Part shown: positions 11,394-22,727 of the stretch, one piece after another
Numbering within the stretch: the first letter of the stretch is position 1
How the letters are laid out: each line of letters opens with the position of its first letter
From: Plazaster borealis
Taxonomy: Eukaryota; Echinodermata; Asteroidea; Forcipulatida; Labidiasteridae
DNA: 64,000 nucleotides
Direction: 5' to 3'
NCBI GenBank assembly: GCA_021014325.1
Contig: CM037474.1
Span: 25,365,488 to 25,429,487 of the forward strand
Notes under the pieces: model-generated
Database searches by the model: none
What the model saw: the letters and a program-made list of their open reading frames with translations, nothing else
Told to the model about the DNA's origin: nothing
Translations under genes and position numbers: made by a program

Positions 11394-12265
11394 TTAAAGG
11401 GACACGTTGCCTTCGGGTTGGGCGCTGTTGGGCGCTTTTGGGCTATAACAAGCGTTTGATGTATAATGAGCACGGTCGGGAAGATGTTTAAAAAGTAGAA
11501 TATAATTATCCACACAAACGTGCCTTAGAAATGCTTCGCTTTTGCTCACTTTCGCGAAACAAAACGCTCCGCCATTTATGGGAGTCAAGATTTTGACTCC
11601 CATAAATGGCGGACAAATTCTATTAGTCTTATTTCCAGTCGCAGCTGTTGAACTACGACTGAGCAATTATTTTATTAAAAATGTTACGATTACCATCTGT
11701 TTATTGTATTCCAATAAATATCCAACACCGAGCTGAATCTAGCACAGTATTGGGCCCGATATAGCCAGCCAGCCATTAGAACACATGCAGTACAGGGAGG
11801 TGAACCAAATGTGATCGTTTGTCTCCTCCCTGTACTGCATGTGTTCTAATATTCTGAATATGCGGCTGGCCGTTCCGCAAATACGCGGCTGGATATTTCG
11901 GACCCACGGTTTACAAGTTGCGAGCGAGGTAGAAAATGAGATTATTACCCGGTTTTCATCTGACCATAGAGCAAGGAGATCTGACTGGTTTAGGCCTACC
12001 AGGCCACTGACTACGGCACTAGCGTAACGACTGTTCGTCGCGCATTTTGCCCATTACATGGACGGTGGTATTTACGGCTGGAAATACGTATACGTTTCGC
12101 GGGGCAGATCTCGGGGTCAGATGGCAATGTTTGTTTTTTTTAATCACCATTCACTAATTATAACACATTAAAGGCATGTTATTGCACGAACAACTCTTAA
12201 TAAGGATATGGAACACTTCCAAACAGCAAAATTTCTTGAGATTTTAAGGCAACGTGTTCCTTTAA
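11394..12265 (+). mobile_element. Long H-type TTAA element nested in W
   Basis: The left end AGGGACACGTTGCC and right end GGCAACGTGTTCCT are inverted repeats with TTAA on each side. The interior differs from other H copies. It has a central palindrome CGCCATTTATGGGAGTCAAG (11571-11613) and a second hairpin at 11775-11850. No transposase frame is visible, so it is non-autonomous. Confidence 0.82.
11775..11850. other. Perfect hairpin, 26-bp arms
   Basis: The arms ATTAGAACACATGCAGTACAGGGAGG (given here only as positions 11775-11800) and 11825-11850 are exact reverse complements, separated by 24 bases. The 76-base size is in the range of microRNA precursors, but perfect pairing inside a transposon is more simply a fold-back repeat. 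Confidence 0.6.
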
Positions 12266-12325
12266 AGTATGGGAACATTTGGGGGGAGGGACACCCTCTG
12301 TTATAATATATCGGACATGGTATAT

Positions 12326-13337
12326 TCTCGAAGGCTAAATGAGATCACAACACAGACAAACAAGTACTCCTTTACTTGTGCTTGTTCGTGTGTGTTGTTT
12401 TGTTGTCATTTTTGTTTAGCCTTCGAGAAAGACTCTACTGTGTCGAAACGTCAGGCCGTTAACTATGTTTTGCATTTATACCAAAGGTCCTTTTGGTTGG
12501 TAAGCAGTTTGCAGCAGCTAATTCTAATTTCTCAAACTGTAAAGTGTCGTGCACAGATATACCTGGAAAATTCAAGTTGCCCCCCCCCCCCCAATTAAGA
12601 TCCTAGATACTTCATACGCCCTTATCTGTCTGTCATCAACCCATTATTAAATCAAGTTAATTAATGTCAAACTTGTGAATCATAAAAAACGGCGCGGCAT
12701 ATTATTTTTTATTTAGCGTCAACTTGACTAGGCGACCGTAGAGTACTAGGCTTACAGGACGGTACCATACACAAAGCGACGTACGCAATGCAAGTTCAGC
12801 ATAGAATACTACAACATCGTCCTGGATTGCACAGTAACCGAAGACGGGAGACAAATCGGCCCTTTTCTTTCGGAGTAGGCCTACCGTCGTTCGCCTCTCT
12901 GCCAATCGCAGGGCTACTTTGCAATTGGAGAGGTTGACAAACAGAAAGGCGAACATTACGGTTGGGGTTAGTCGGTTGTGTATGCACAATGTATTCATGT
13001 GTGCCCAATGCCAGAATGCGGGATTAGCTAAACGGGCCAACACTGATCAAAAACAGAATACTGCTTGACGTAGTGAACTATAGGACAAATAATAAACAGT
13101 TGTCATGGGGGGGGGGGGTAAAATACATACAAAATAACATCCATCAGCCTAATTTTGGTCTGTTTGGGGAAGATTAATTGACGATTTCAAATCTACAAAC
13201 TGAATAATGATAATGGATTATATATTTCTTGTAATGAACCCAAGGATGCCTCATAAGTGAACTTAATCACAGTAGCTCGCAAACCTGAAGAAACCTGTAA
13301 ACAAGGGTGATTGATATGTGAACCAGAAACACCGGGG
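12326..13337. other. No recognisable gene
   Basis: Includes poly-C at about 12579-12592 and poly-G at about 13107-13118. Overlapping minus-strand frames at 12702-13043 show no motif. Confidence 0.45.
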
Positions 13338-13672
13338 TTAAAGGCACTGAACACGTTTGGAAATTGTCAAAGCCCAGTGTTCTCACTTGGTGTATCCCAA
13401 CATATGCATAAAATAACAAGCCTGTGAAAATTTGGGCTTAATTGGTCATCGAAGTTGCAAGAAAATGATGAAAGAAAAAATACCCTTGTTGTACAAATTT
13501 GTGTGCTTTCAGATAGGAATAAAAACTTCTTGCAAGAAGTTTTTATTAGTTTACGTTACTTCAGAGGGAGTCGTTTCCTACAATGTTTTATCCTATCAAC
13601 AGCTCTCCGTTGCTTGTTACCAAGTAAGTTTTTATGCTAATATTTGTTTTGAGTCATTACCAAACGTGTACC
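13338..13672 (+). mobile_element. MITE family A, right end lost
   Basis: TTAA plus AGGCACTGAACACGTTTGG opens the element, and the interior is close to the consensus. The sequence ends at CATTACCAAACGTGTACCC and lacks the final GTGCCTTTAA. It is followed by TTATTA-rich sequence. Confidence 0.88.
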
Positions 13673-14056
13673 CACAATTATTTGTTATTATTATTATTAT
13701 ATGTTTTTATATTATTACTGTTAATAGTAATGTAGATTTTTCCCGGCAAATTTCAATAAAAACTAATTCAATTTAACACCCGGCTCATTCAATTTCGTTT
13801 GAAAATGAATGCTCCGTTGCATCAGCATTCAACAGTCAAAAGGAGTAACTCAATTTCAACAGTTTAACATTCACTGGTCGAAGAGATCATTCAAATTCAT
13901 TAGTTCGCAAAGATCATTCAGTATCGCAAAAGCAAGACAGCAAGAGGCTGGTCAACAATTCAATTTAATCAATATTGTAAAAAAGATAGTAGAAATTCAA
14001 GTGAAGATTGGTGATAATGTTGTCATGAATGTCTATCAGAAATCGAACATGACTGC

Positions 14057-14243
14057 AGTAACGCTTCTCAGATTCAAATTTTGGGGGATTAAAAGTAATA
14101 TCTTTTTCCATAACCGCAGTACTTCGAAGTGAAAAGTTTCTCAAAATGCATAATACTATCCAAATCTGCTGTACTTCTTACCAAGTAAGTTTTTATTGCC
14201 ATTAATTTTCAGAGTCATTACCAAACGTATACAGACCCTTTAA
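14057..14243 (+). mobile_element. MITE family B, 3' half
   Basis: Begins inside the family at GTAACGCTTCTCAGATTCAA and runs through CCATAACCGCAGTACTTCG to CCAAACGTATACAGACCCTT and TTAA. The 5' half is missing. 13673-14056 and 14244-14650 show nothing else recognisable. Confidence 0.85.
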
Positions 14244-14654
14244 GGCCAAGCTCGATTTGTCTTGGCGACGTCTTCATACACACGTGTACCTCATCTCCAT
14301 GGCATTATAGTTGTGTGGACTTGGTGACATATACTCACTATAAAACCAGGGGATGATTTCACAAAAAGAAAGCTCGATCTATAACAGTGTATCAATCTTA
14401 TAGTTGCTAAGCAAACTGTGTAGACACAATACAAATCACTATGGTGATACATAGACAACTGATCTTAAGATGAATCTCAGTGTTTTTGTGAAATCCACTC
14501 CTTGCTCTGCCATGCTCGAGACATTGACGTTTTAATACGAATGCACTTTCAACTCTTCACGAGGTGATGCACTTTATGTGAAGTGAATCGAGTAACACAC
14601 AGTGCACCTATATACCCATGATGTCGGCAGGCAGGCAGTGCATAAAATTGTCAA

Positions 14655-14739
14655 ACAGTTTCCCGCTTTAGGTTGACGGTGGTTGACTCCGTTTGACAGT
14701 TTCCCGCTTTAGGTTGACGGTGGTTGACTCCGTTTGACT
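14655..14739. repeat. Exact tandem duplication
   Basis: A unit of about 45 bases containing CAGTTTCCCGCTTTAGGTTG and ACGGTGGTTGACTCCGTTTG is present twice in a row with no visible difference. Confidence 0.9.
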
Positions 14740-15087
14740 TTAAAGCCAGTGTATACTTTCGGTAATTGTCAAAGACCAGTGATGCATAAAATAACAAACC
14801 TGTGAAAATTTGGGCTCAATTGATCATTGAAGTTGCAAGAAAATAATGAAAGAAAAAACACACTTGTTGCATAGAATTGTGTGCTTTGAGATGCCTGAAG
14901 CCTTTCTCAGATTCAAATTTGGGGTGAAAAATTACCTCTTTCTCTAAAACTACATTACTTCAATGGGGGTCAAGTCGTTTCTAACAATGTTTTATAATAT
15001 AAACAGCTATCCAGTGCTCTTTACCAAGTAAGTTTTTATGGTCATTAATATTTGGAGTAATTACTAATGGGTATACCCTCCCTTTAA
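14740..15087 (+). mobile_element. MITE family A variant (A2)
   Basis: TTAA-flanked, with the family A start (GTAATTGTCAAAGACCAGTG) and body. The middle reads GCCTGAAGCCTTTCTCAGATTC in place of the CTTCTTGCAAGAAG palindrome. The same variant recurs at 37.7 kb. Confidence 0.82.
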
Positions 15088-15269
15088 GCAATTCGACAAA
15101 CCGAAAATTATGGACGAATGGCGTCAGTCTTGGTGTCAAATAATTCTCTCCCACACAGAATTTATAGCGTGAACAATGTTTTAAAATAATGCTGAAATTA
15201 CTGCGTCGCCGGGGGGATACAGGAAAGAGTGATTTTAGATTTACGCTACACCGTATACGGATAGTTCGT

Positions 15270-15980
15270 CGCTGGTCCTACGAAGTGACCTATCCCTGTC
15301 AAAAAATCACAACATTTGGTAAATCGGTTTTTTTTACAAATTATTAAATACTCATTGCTGTTAAAATTTCCAGCAAGTTTAAGTACCTAATACGCAGTTT
15401 CGTATAAATTACACTAATATTTGCCATTTTTGTGTTTCCACGAAATGACCTATCACGATACGCCACTATACGCATGATATACATGGTGATATAGTGGTAT
15501 ACATTGATATAAATTGATATACATAGTGATATACATAGTGATATACATAGTGATAGTGATACACATAGTGATATACATAGTGATATACATAGTGATATAC
15601 ATAGTGATATACAGTGATATACATGTACATAGTGGTATACATAGTGATATACATAGTGATATGTATAGTGATATACATAGTGATGTACATAGTGATATAC
15701 ATAGTGATATACATAGTGATATACATAATGATATACATGTAAATAGTGATATACATAGTGATACACATAGTGATATACATAGTGATATACATGGTGATAT
15801 ACATAGTGATATACACATGATACATAGTGTTTGGTAATTAATTACGCATTAGAACAGTTGCAAGAATGAAAAGATATTGGCAGCTCTGTGTATGAATGAA
15901 GAAGTCTGCTTTATATTAGTTTTTTTAAATTAAATAAAAAAACAATAAGCAATTTTCGAAACAGCAGTTTGAAAATTAGT
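15270..15980 (-). mobile_element. Family M element interrupted by a tandem array
   Basis: The left part (CTACGAAGTGACCTATCC, TTCCACGAAATGACCTATCA) and right part (CAGTTGCAAGAATGAAAAG, CGAAACAGCAGTTTGAAAA) are reverse complements of the copy at 25.19-25.77 kb. The 12-bp array at 15477-15832 sits between them. Confidence 0.7.
15477..15832. repeat. 12-bp minisatellite (ATACATAGTGAT)
   Basis: About 29 units of ATACATAGTGAT, some with substitutions and two ATACATGTA interruptions. Because 12 is a multiple of 3, every frame stays open, which explains the spurious repetitive Tyr-His-Val and Ile-rich reading frames. Confidence 0.97.
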
Positions 15981-17589
15981 ATATTCGCTCATAAGGGTTT
16001 GCGCAAACACGGCAAGTCAAATACGAAAAGCTCTTCTGTGCGAAACGCCATGCCATAAGCTTGCGTGCTGAGCAACACGCAACACACCAGATGCATCATT
16101 AGGAATCGTGTCAAACCAATGAAAGCTGTTTCACTTTATAATGATTGACAAGCGTTATCGTGTGATTTATTTTTTACCCATCAGAATGTAGAGTAGTAAA
16201 CCATAGAGCTTTATAGCTCCATTTTAAAATTAGACATACGTACAGACCCCTTGAAATGACCGCCATCTTTGATGTCAAACAATGGACAAGTAGACGTGTG
16301 TACGCGCTGCGCACGACTCTCAGCCAATGGTAGCTCTTCATTGACCTCGGTGAGGGAACTGTTTGGGGCTTGTGACGGTTGGTCCCAATTTCATAGAGAT
16401 GCTTAATGGCTGATTTTGTGCTTACTGAGCGAGTTTCCATTTCATAGCACTGCTAACCGCCAGCAAAAGAAAATGCATGCTTACTGTATGAAAATGAATG
16501 ACGTATAACAATTCAAATCCATGTGAACGCGTAAGCTGGCTGCCTAATTTTACTTCCTAACCTGTGAAATACGGTTACGCTTAAGCAATTTTGTTCTGCT
16601 ATAGTAAGCACGAACATTTGCTTAGGCCTACCGTTAAGCAGCGCTATTAAATATGGCTCTGTTGGTAAGTCGATGCGTCACACGCTTGCGTATCTGCTGC
16701 GCGCTTTAAGTTGTTGCTACTTCCGGCTCCATAGATGGCTGGCATACGTTTGTGTGTAATGTTACAAACAATCATCCATGTCATTGTTCTAAGGCATTCT
16801 TTTAGTGGTAGGCACTTTTAATTCTCAGAAGACCTTAGTCTTTTAAGAACGTATGTAAAAGCCAAGTCCAATTATTAAACTGTTCTTGTATAAATCATCA
16901 AAGAAAAACTAGTTCAATGCAACTCCTATGGATGGGCTCTGGGAATCTGATGAGCCAGTTTGTGTGAACTGGGCGTGGCTTACAGTGGAATTACGTCACA
17001 TTTATGAACAGGATAGTGAGAGGACATATCCAGTTTAAAACAACGCCACGCACCCACCTAAACATTACCAAATACTTTCTATTCAATTTGTTCTATTCTT
17101 CAAATTCCATTATTCTCTCTATACGCAGCGGACTTTGGCCCGTTAACAAGATACAGCTGACCCTGATCAATGCAGTGTACGAGGTTAAATGTCCGTGACA
17201 CCGATCGATACGTTATCTATTTGAAGTGTGTACGAGGTTGGGAAAACCTTCCCGATGGCTGCCAATGCACGGCTGGCTGGACGAGCGACTGTTCAGGAAG
17301 TTTCGCCTCTTTCACGATTTCATTATTGGATTAACTGAGGAAGAAAGCAAACACCACTAGCGTCAACACAATCGTGGATGGCATGAACCGGAAATGTAAA
17401 TTTCTTCATACGCAAACATTGATGTCTGGATTTTAAATTATTTCGGGTTACAAAATACAAGCTGATCGGACGGGGAAAACAAATGCTCGATCAGTTTATT
17501 TCTAAGCACCAAGTATAGCAGAACACCAGCTACAATCATGTTTTTTGGCTGGTAACCTGTATCTGCTAATCAAGATTTGACAGAGAGTT
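15981..17589. other. No recognisable gene
   Basis: A weak family G end lies at about 16384-16450 (CCCAATTTCATAGAGATGCT). An ETS-like ACTTCCGG is at about 16720. No open frame with coding character was seen. Confidence 0.4.
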
Positions 17590-17955
17590 GTTATTGCGCA
17601 GCATAGACAATGTGACTTTGTGTGTACAGAAATAACAGCCCTGTGCATTCCATTGCATTTTATGGCAGGCAAGATACATATACACTATTAATATGGAGTA
17701 ATACACTTTTGCATTGCACTTTAGGATAAAAGGTAGGGAGGTCATATAGGCAATTTTTAATGCGAGTTCGCCCAAAACAAGGCTAAAAACCACTACATTA
17801 TTTTTAAGATAGAACAAAGTTGATAAACTTCGTAGGCGGCAATCTCCATAAAGACGTAATGCTTTCTTCAATTGAATGGTGTACCTATTTTGCCTGCAGG
17901 AAGTCCATGCTCTGTCGCTCTTTTGTGAAATTACGTTGTCATAATCAATAATGTC
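17590..17955 (+). repeat. Family O repeat, copy 2
   Basis: Diverged copy with CTGTGCATTCCATTGCATTT, GGCAGGCAAGATACAT, CCTGCAGGAAGTCCATGCTC and GTCGCTCTTTTGTGAAA in the same order as the 7.9 kb copy. Confidence 0.75.
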
Positions 17956-18511
17956 TATTAATGCATGGAATTGAATGAAAATATAGCACTGGGTCATAAA
18001 GTGTGATCAACCAAGTCCGTGACGTATACCGTGTTTGACGTGATGGGACAGTTTACGTTGAGCACTGGTGAGTTCGGGACGACGGTAAAGTGGCAGCGAA
18101 AACACTTGTCCGTTAAAACTCTGTGTGGAGAAACGTCAAAAAAGGTCACCAATCGGAAACTAAGTGAAGAGGAAATCGGCTGTCGACCGTTCTCGGCCGT
18201 CATTAATTATTCAGCCATTTATTCATAAAAACCTACGCACATCTTGAAATGAGTGACAAGGTGGTTCCGTTGTTGACTCGTTCCTAAACCCGTTTCGTTT
18301 TCCAAAGTGAGTGGGTTATTCTTGGCGATCACTTAAAGACATGATTCAACACAATATGCTTCGCAATCGATTACTCGCTTATGTTAACATATGTAGTTTC
18401 CGTAAATCTTACACTACAGTGACGACGACAATTAAGTCTTAAAGGGGCTGTGTCATCATGATCAAAGCAGGCATCCACGTGGAATAGAACCCCTTGCATT
18501 ATAATAGAGAT

Positions 18512-18685
18512 CAATGACCCCTTGCTATGACGTCACACGCTCAAAAAGCGCCCTCACCGAGGCCAAAAAGCGCCCTCACTGAGGCCAAAGGAGGCAAATA
18601 ATTTGACGATAGCTGTTCATTGTGCGTAAAAACGTGCGCATGACCTCAGCGTCCCTGTAACGTTTTGCGTTATGCAAGGGGTCTT
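18512..18685 (+). mobile_element. Family R MITE
   Basis: Ends GACCCCTTGCTATGACGTCA and GTTATGCAAGGGGTC form short inverted repeats. Inside, the 22-base block AAAAAGCGCCCTCAC(C/T)GAGG is duplicated in tandem. A second, partial copy is at 54.19-54.25 kb. Confidence 0.65.
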
Positions 18686-18686
18686 T

Positions 18687-18831
18687 ATACTGTGCAAGTC
18701 TCGCGCATATCCGAACATTGTGACCCGTTAAAATGCGCAAGTTTGTTTCCTTCACGCGTTAAAGCAATGTACGTGGGACCAAAGTGGTCCCAAAAATATT
18801 CGAATACGCGCGAGACTTGCACGGTCTATTA
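18687..18831. mobile_element. Family Q MITE, short form
   Basis: Inverted ends ACTGTGCAAGTCTCGCGC and GCGCGAGACTTGCACGGTCT, with an inner GGGACCAAAGTGGTCCC palindrome. It is a deleted relative of the 680-base copy at 38.9 kb. Confidence 0.82.
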
Positions 18832-18911
18832 TGAACTCTCACCTAGTTATACAGCACATTATGCGCGCGCTCTCCATAGATAATGATACGGGGCGCGTTG
18901 CGTGCAGTAAC

Positions 18912-19036
18912 TGGGCCCAATTTCATAGAGCTGCTTAAAGACCAGAATTTGTGACTGGTATCCTGCTCCTTTATGCTCAGCAGAAAATTGTTAAGCAATA
19001 TTTTCTGCTTGAGCAGCTCTATGAAATTGGACCCTG
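18912..19036. mobile_element. Family G MITE, internally deleted
   Basis: Ends GGGCCCAATTTCATAGAGCT and AGCTCTATGAAATTGGACCC. The middle keeps GTGACTGGTATCCTGCTC and AGCAATATTTTCTGCTT. It is shorter than the ~195-base copies at 33.1 and 60.0 kb. Confidence 0.88.
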
Positions 19037-20168
19037 GTGAGAGTTCATATAGTTCCATGTACAGCCACTGGCCTGGGTAAAATTTCATGTATCTTACCGC
19101 AGAATTCTGCGCTTACGACAACCTTTAAACACATAGTTGTTTGGACTGTAAGCGCAAAATCCCGAGGTAATCAGAGCCGTGAATCTGGGCCCTGCTTTGT
19201 TCAAACCTGACAGCCCCTTAATCTAAATTGTAGATTGAAAGAAACGTGTAGTCTGTCAATAATGATTTATACAAAACGCGTGAATGAAAGTGTTGGATGC
19301 TCACTAACAAGTCAACTGCTTTGGGGTTGACAAGTTTCAAAGGGTTTGTGAATAGTGCATTCATCTTGATTATTACGCTTAATTAGGTAACCGTACTTTA
19401 CGGGGTTGTGGAATTTTACGCTGCCGTGCACGACGTATGTCTATTTTATAAACATGCAGCATTTTGGTGTAACTGCTGCTGCATGCTGGTACGCCCCTCC
19501 AGACACGAAAATGTACAGCTTTCCTTACACCGTTCCTTAATGTGGATACCCACTTTGAATCAAGATAAGGTACACTGGAGAAAAGTTAAAACTTGTTTGT
19601 GTTCCATGGAATACCTCAGAGAGGTCAATCAACCTTTTTCGTAATAACAATATCCTCGCTCACCATTCCTGCAATCAGCACATCAGACGAGCACAGCTCA
19701 GCTTAGGTGAGTTTTTACATTATGTCACCATGGTTTATGCTTCACTTTCAAGAAATATATTCGTCAAAATACCACATTCACTTATTTAGGACCAAATTAA
19801 AGATCTGCCGAGGTCCTTAAGTACTAAAGAAAATATTGTCGAGACACTGACTTTTCATACCAATCTCTATGCATTTCCCTGTGTCAAAGGTAAGGTCATA
19901 ATATAGATTGGTCAACGTAATGCTGATTTATAGATAAAAGTATAAAGAAATATACATAATATAAAAACATAAACAAGGAACGAAACCTTTCACTCAACCG
20001 ACCCTATTTCAGTGGGTAAAGTTTGTGAGCCATTATGTAAAACAAATTCCCTCGTAGCGCACACTTCTCATGTTCAATGATCCATTTTAGGGAAGTTTCA
20101 GGAATACAGTGTTTACTTGCTGAGAAAACAGCAACAAAGACTGTCATGGTACTGTCATGGTATATTCA
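19037..20168. other. No recognisable feature
   Basis: A 78-codon frame at 19408-19644 has no recognisable motif. No shared repeat was seen. Confidence 0.45.
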
Positions 20169-20324
20169 CGGGTGCGTTTTGGCGGCGGTAACCAAAAACT
20201 GTTTCGGTTGTTGGTCGTTGGTTCTGCTGTTCAGACTGAACGATAACCGAGTTGTGAGCTCGGTTACCGTTTTGGTTATGACGTCAGAAACAATTATTGG
20301 TTACAGCCGCCAAAACGCACCCCT
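20169..20324. mobile_element. Family S fold-back MITE
   Basis: Ends GGGTGCGTTTTGGCGGCGGT and GCCGCCAAAACGCACCCC are inverted repeats about 155 bases apart, followed inward by GTAACC/GGTTAC. It occurs once in this window. Confidence 0.75.
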
Positions 20325-21855
20325 GATAGTCGCATCCTTTCACGTTTAACGAGGTGACAGCGGGTACCAACCGCATCTCTGGCCGCAGCATTTGCGAAAA
20401 ACCGGATCATCAACCCTTGGAAATCTGAGAAACGATTCACGCACCCCATTAAATAGGGAGAAAACAGAGCGTCGGCCTCGTTAATATTTTGTAGGCCCTC
20501 AAAATATTCTATATTAGACAGATTTGAGAGCCGAAATAAAAGTGGTACAGTGTACAAAAATGTTGTCCAATATTGTAACCTGTGGGTTGTTGTGAGGTAT
20601 TTTGGATGACATAGGCCCTGAAATAAATAGTCCTATTTGCCGAGAGTTGTTGGGACATTTTGTCAAAATTGATGCTCGGAAGTTTGGAAAATTACATCGG
20701 TGTTAGGGGTGTTTTTATTTGGAGGGAGAGTAACTCGACGGGCCTTGTGACTCCCCATATCAAATTGAGCTAGCCGAGGATAACAGTTCAAGATAGACGG
20801 ATAATTTTCACTTTACTGTAAAAAGCTGTAGGACTGATATGTATTTTTATTTTTATTTTTTGAATATTTAGCATTTTGCACTGTATGCTTTGGGAGTTTA
20901 TTTAGTGTGGTGCACCCATAGTGGGAGGCAACTCCTAGACGTGTAAACGCCGCGTTGCCTAAAGAGCGCACAACAAGGGGACATTGACTGCCAAAATGGC
21001 GCTACCAAGGTTATTGTGATGATGACGTCATGTGGAATCGGGTCCAATGTCTGGCCTTATGATTTGATTGCGGCAATCGAAATTTTTATAATCAATGGGC
21101 TTTCAAAATAAATGTTTTCTATAATTATCAATCTCGTATACGAAGCGTGTTGCTAAGCTGGATTTCACAACGAGTCTAGCATTAAACAAGCTTGTATGGA
21201 CAGTGCGCCTTGATGTTGACACTGACTGTTCAATATCGATTTTCAAGCATTTCATATTTACTCAAATAATCGTTAGGCCTATATACATGACCAGAAAATG
21301 CATAATGTGTGCCTAAAGCATGTGCTTTGTGATGGGTTGATTTAACCTTAATTCAAGTTATTAAAGGAAAAATGTCATTCGTTTACCAGTTTGAAATTAA
21401 ACTTCATAACAAAATGACTTTTTGTCGGGAACTGACATTATTCATTGTGATTAGTTCCTGTGCCCAATCAACGGTGTTTACGCGCACAGACTGGGCCAAT
21501 GGGCAACCTTCTTTTAAGCCCGATCGTCTAACGCCAGATACCGGCCTTAAGAACTTGGCATTTAATAGCTATTAGATGTACTTTCAACATCGTATGTCAT
21601 AATATATTGTGTGCTTATACACACACAAAACACTCATTGTGTGTATCACTATAATAAGTCTGGTGCGTCATGGCATGCATTTGTCTATATCCATTTAAAC
21701 CAATGGGTTTGTGATGAGACCTGTGCCTGTATTTATCGTTGACGATACAGACTGGGGACCAGACTGTCTTCTTTTGACCTCTAGCCGAGGCGGGCGCTCT
21801 CTCAAGTGACGTCATGAAATAGACTCTGAAGCAACGTATCGAAAAATTTGAAAAC
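20325..21855. other. No recognisable feature
   Basis: No repeat shared within the window and no coding signal were found over 1.5 kb. Confidence 0.45.
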
Positions 21856-22210
21856 AAAAAAAAAGCGCGTTTGTAACCGTTTGTTATAAAATGCATATGG
21901 TTAGAAAGATGTTTCAAAAGTAGAATACAATGATCCACACAAATATGCCTCGAAATTGCGTGGTTTTCTTTTACCTTTGCGAACTAACACGGACGGCCAT
22001 TTTGTGGAGTCAAAAATTTGACTCCACAAAATGGCCGACCGTGTTTGTTCACGATGTAAAAGGAAAACCACGCAATTTCGAGACATATCTGTGTAAATCA
22101 TTGTATTCTACTTTTAAAACATCTTTCTTACTACATGCATTTTATAACAAACGGTTACAAATGCTTTTTATAGACCAACTCGTCCGATCCAAGGCAACGT
22201 GTCCCTTTAA
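21856..22210. mobile_element. MITE family H, long palindrome
   Basis: Two arms of about 160 bases are nearly perfect reverse complements around CAAAAATTTGACTCC (centre near 22018). The right end is complete (CCAAGGCAACGTGTCCCT then TTAA). The left end is truncated about 40 bases short. A transcript through it would form long double-stranded RNA. Confidence 0.88.
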
Positions 22211-22727
22211 GGCTCATTTTAAAGCAAACTTCTCCACGTGGTGATCGATAGACACAAAAATATAATAAATAAACTATCATTAATAAACAATGTCGTTATT
22301 CCTTATGTTTTATTTATATTATAGTTCAATACACAATTACTCATAAATATGTATATTAAAAACAAACTGCTTCACTAAATTATTTACCCCTGTTAAGATT
22401 AGCGTGTATTAATGATTACTTCTATAACAGCAGGTGGTTCGATCAGCCGGCCCCGGCGGTTAAGTCGCGATCGAGTGTTTGAAATCTTATCTGGGTTGCT
22501 GGCCTAAACGTTTTTGAACCGCCGAATACTTTAAAGGGTAACTCGTTGCCGCAACCTAGTAGTTCATCTATTTGTCTCATTATGCACTATATGAACACAA
22601 TCGGGGGTGCAGCTACACTAGTTACCTTTTAGTATCTACTCCATTCATTCCAACGGCGTCACCAGACATTAATGTGGTGTCTGTCCAGCATGCAGTTGCC
22701 TATTGTCCTCACAGGTCAGGTTGGGGT
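22211..22727. other. No recognisable feature
   Basis: AT-rich sequence after the H element. Nothing shared with the rest of the window. Confidence 0.4.

Larger units (their letters stand above)
11265..12325 (+). mobile_element. Family W MITE split by an 864-bp H-type element
   Basis: The left part (CGGTGCTCGATAAGTGGCAT, poly-C, CTTTAGAGGATTTAAGGGGT) and right part (GGGAACATTTGGGG...GGGACACCCTCTG) are the two halves of the uninterrupted W copy at 39.73-39.93 kb. The break is at GTGTGTTAAAG. Confidence 0.85.

Noticed and set aside
13432..13776. 114-codon frame as a possible gene (also similar frames at 30868, 48733, 9535)
   Set aside because: All are translations of MITE A. The shared residues reflect repeat identity, not protein conservation.
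15344..15837. Four overlapping long open frames rich in Tyr/His/Val/Ile on both strands
   Set aside because: They come from the 12-bp tandem array, whose length is a multiple of three, so all frames stay open.
17566..17997. 143-codon minus-strand frame
   Set aside because: Overlaps a family O repeat, has no recognisable domain, and no splice context.
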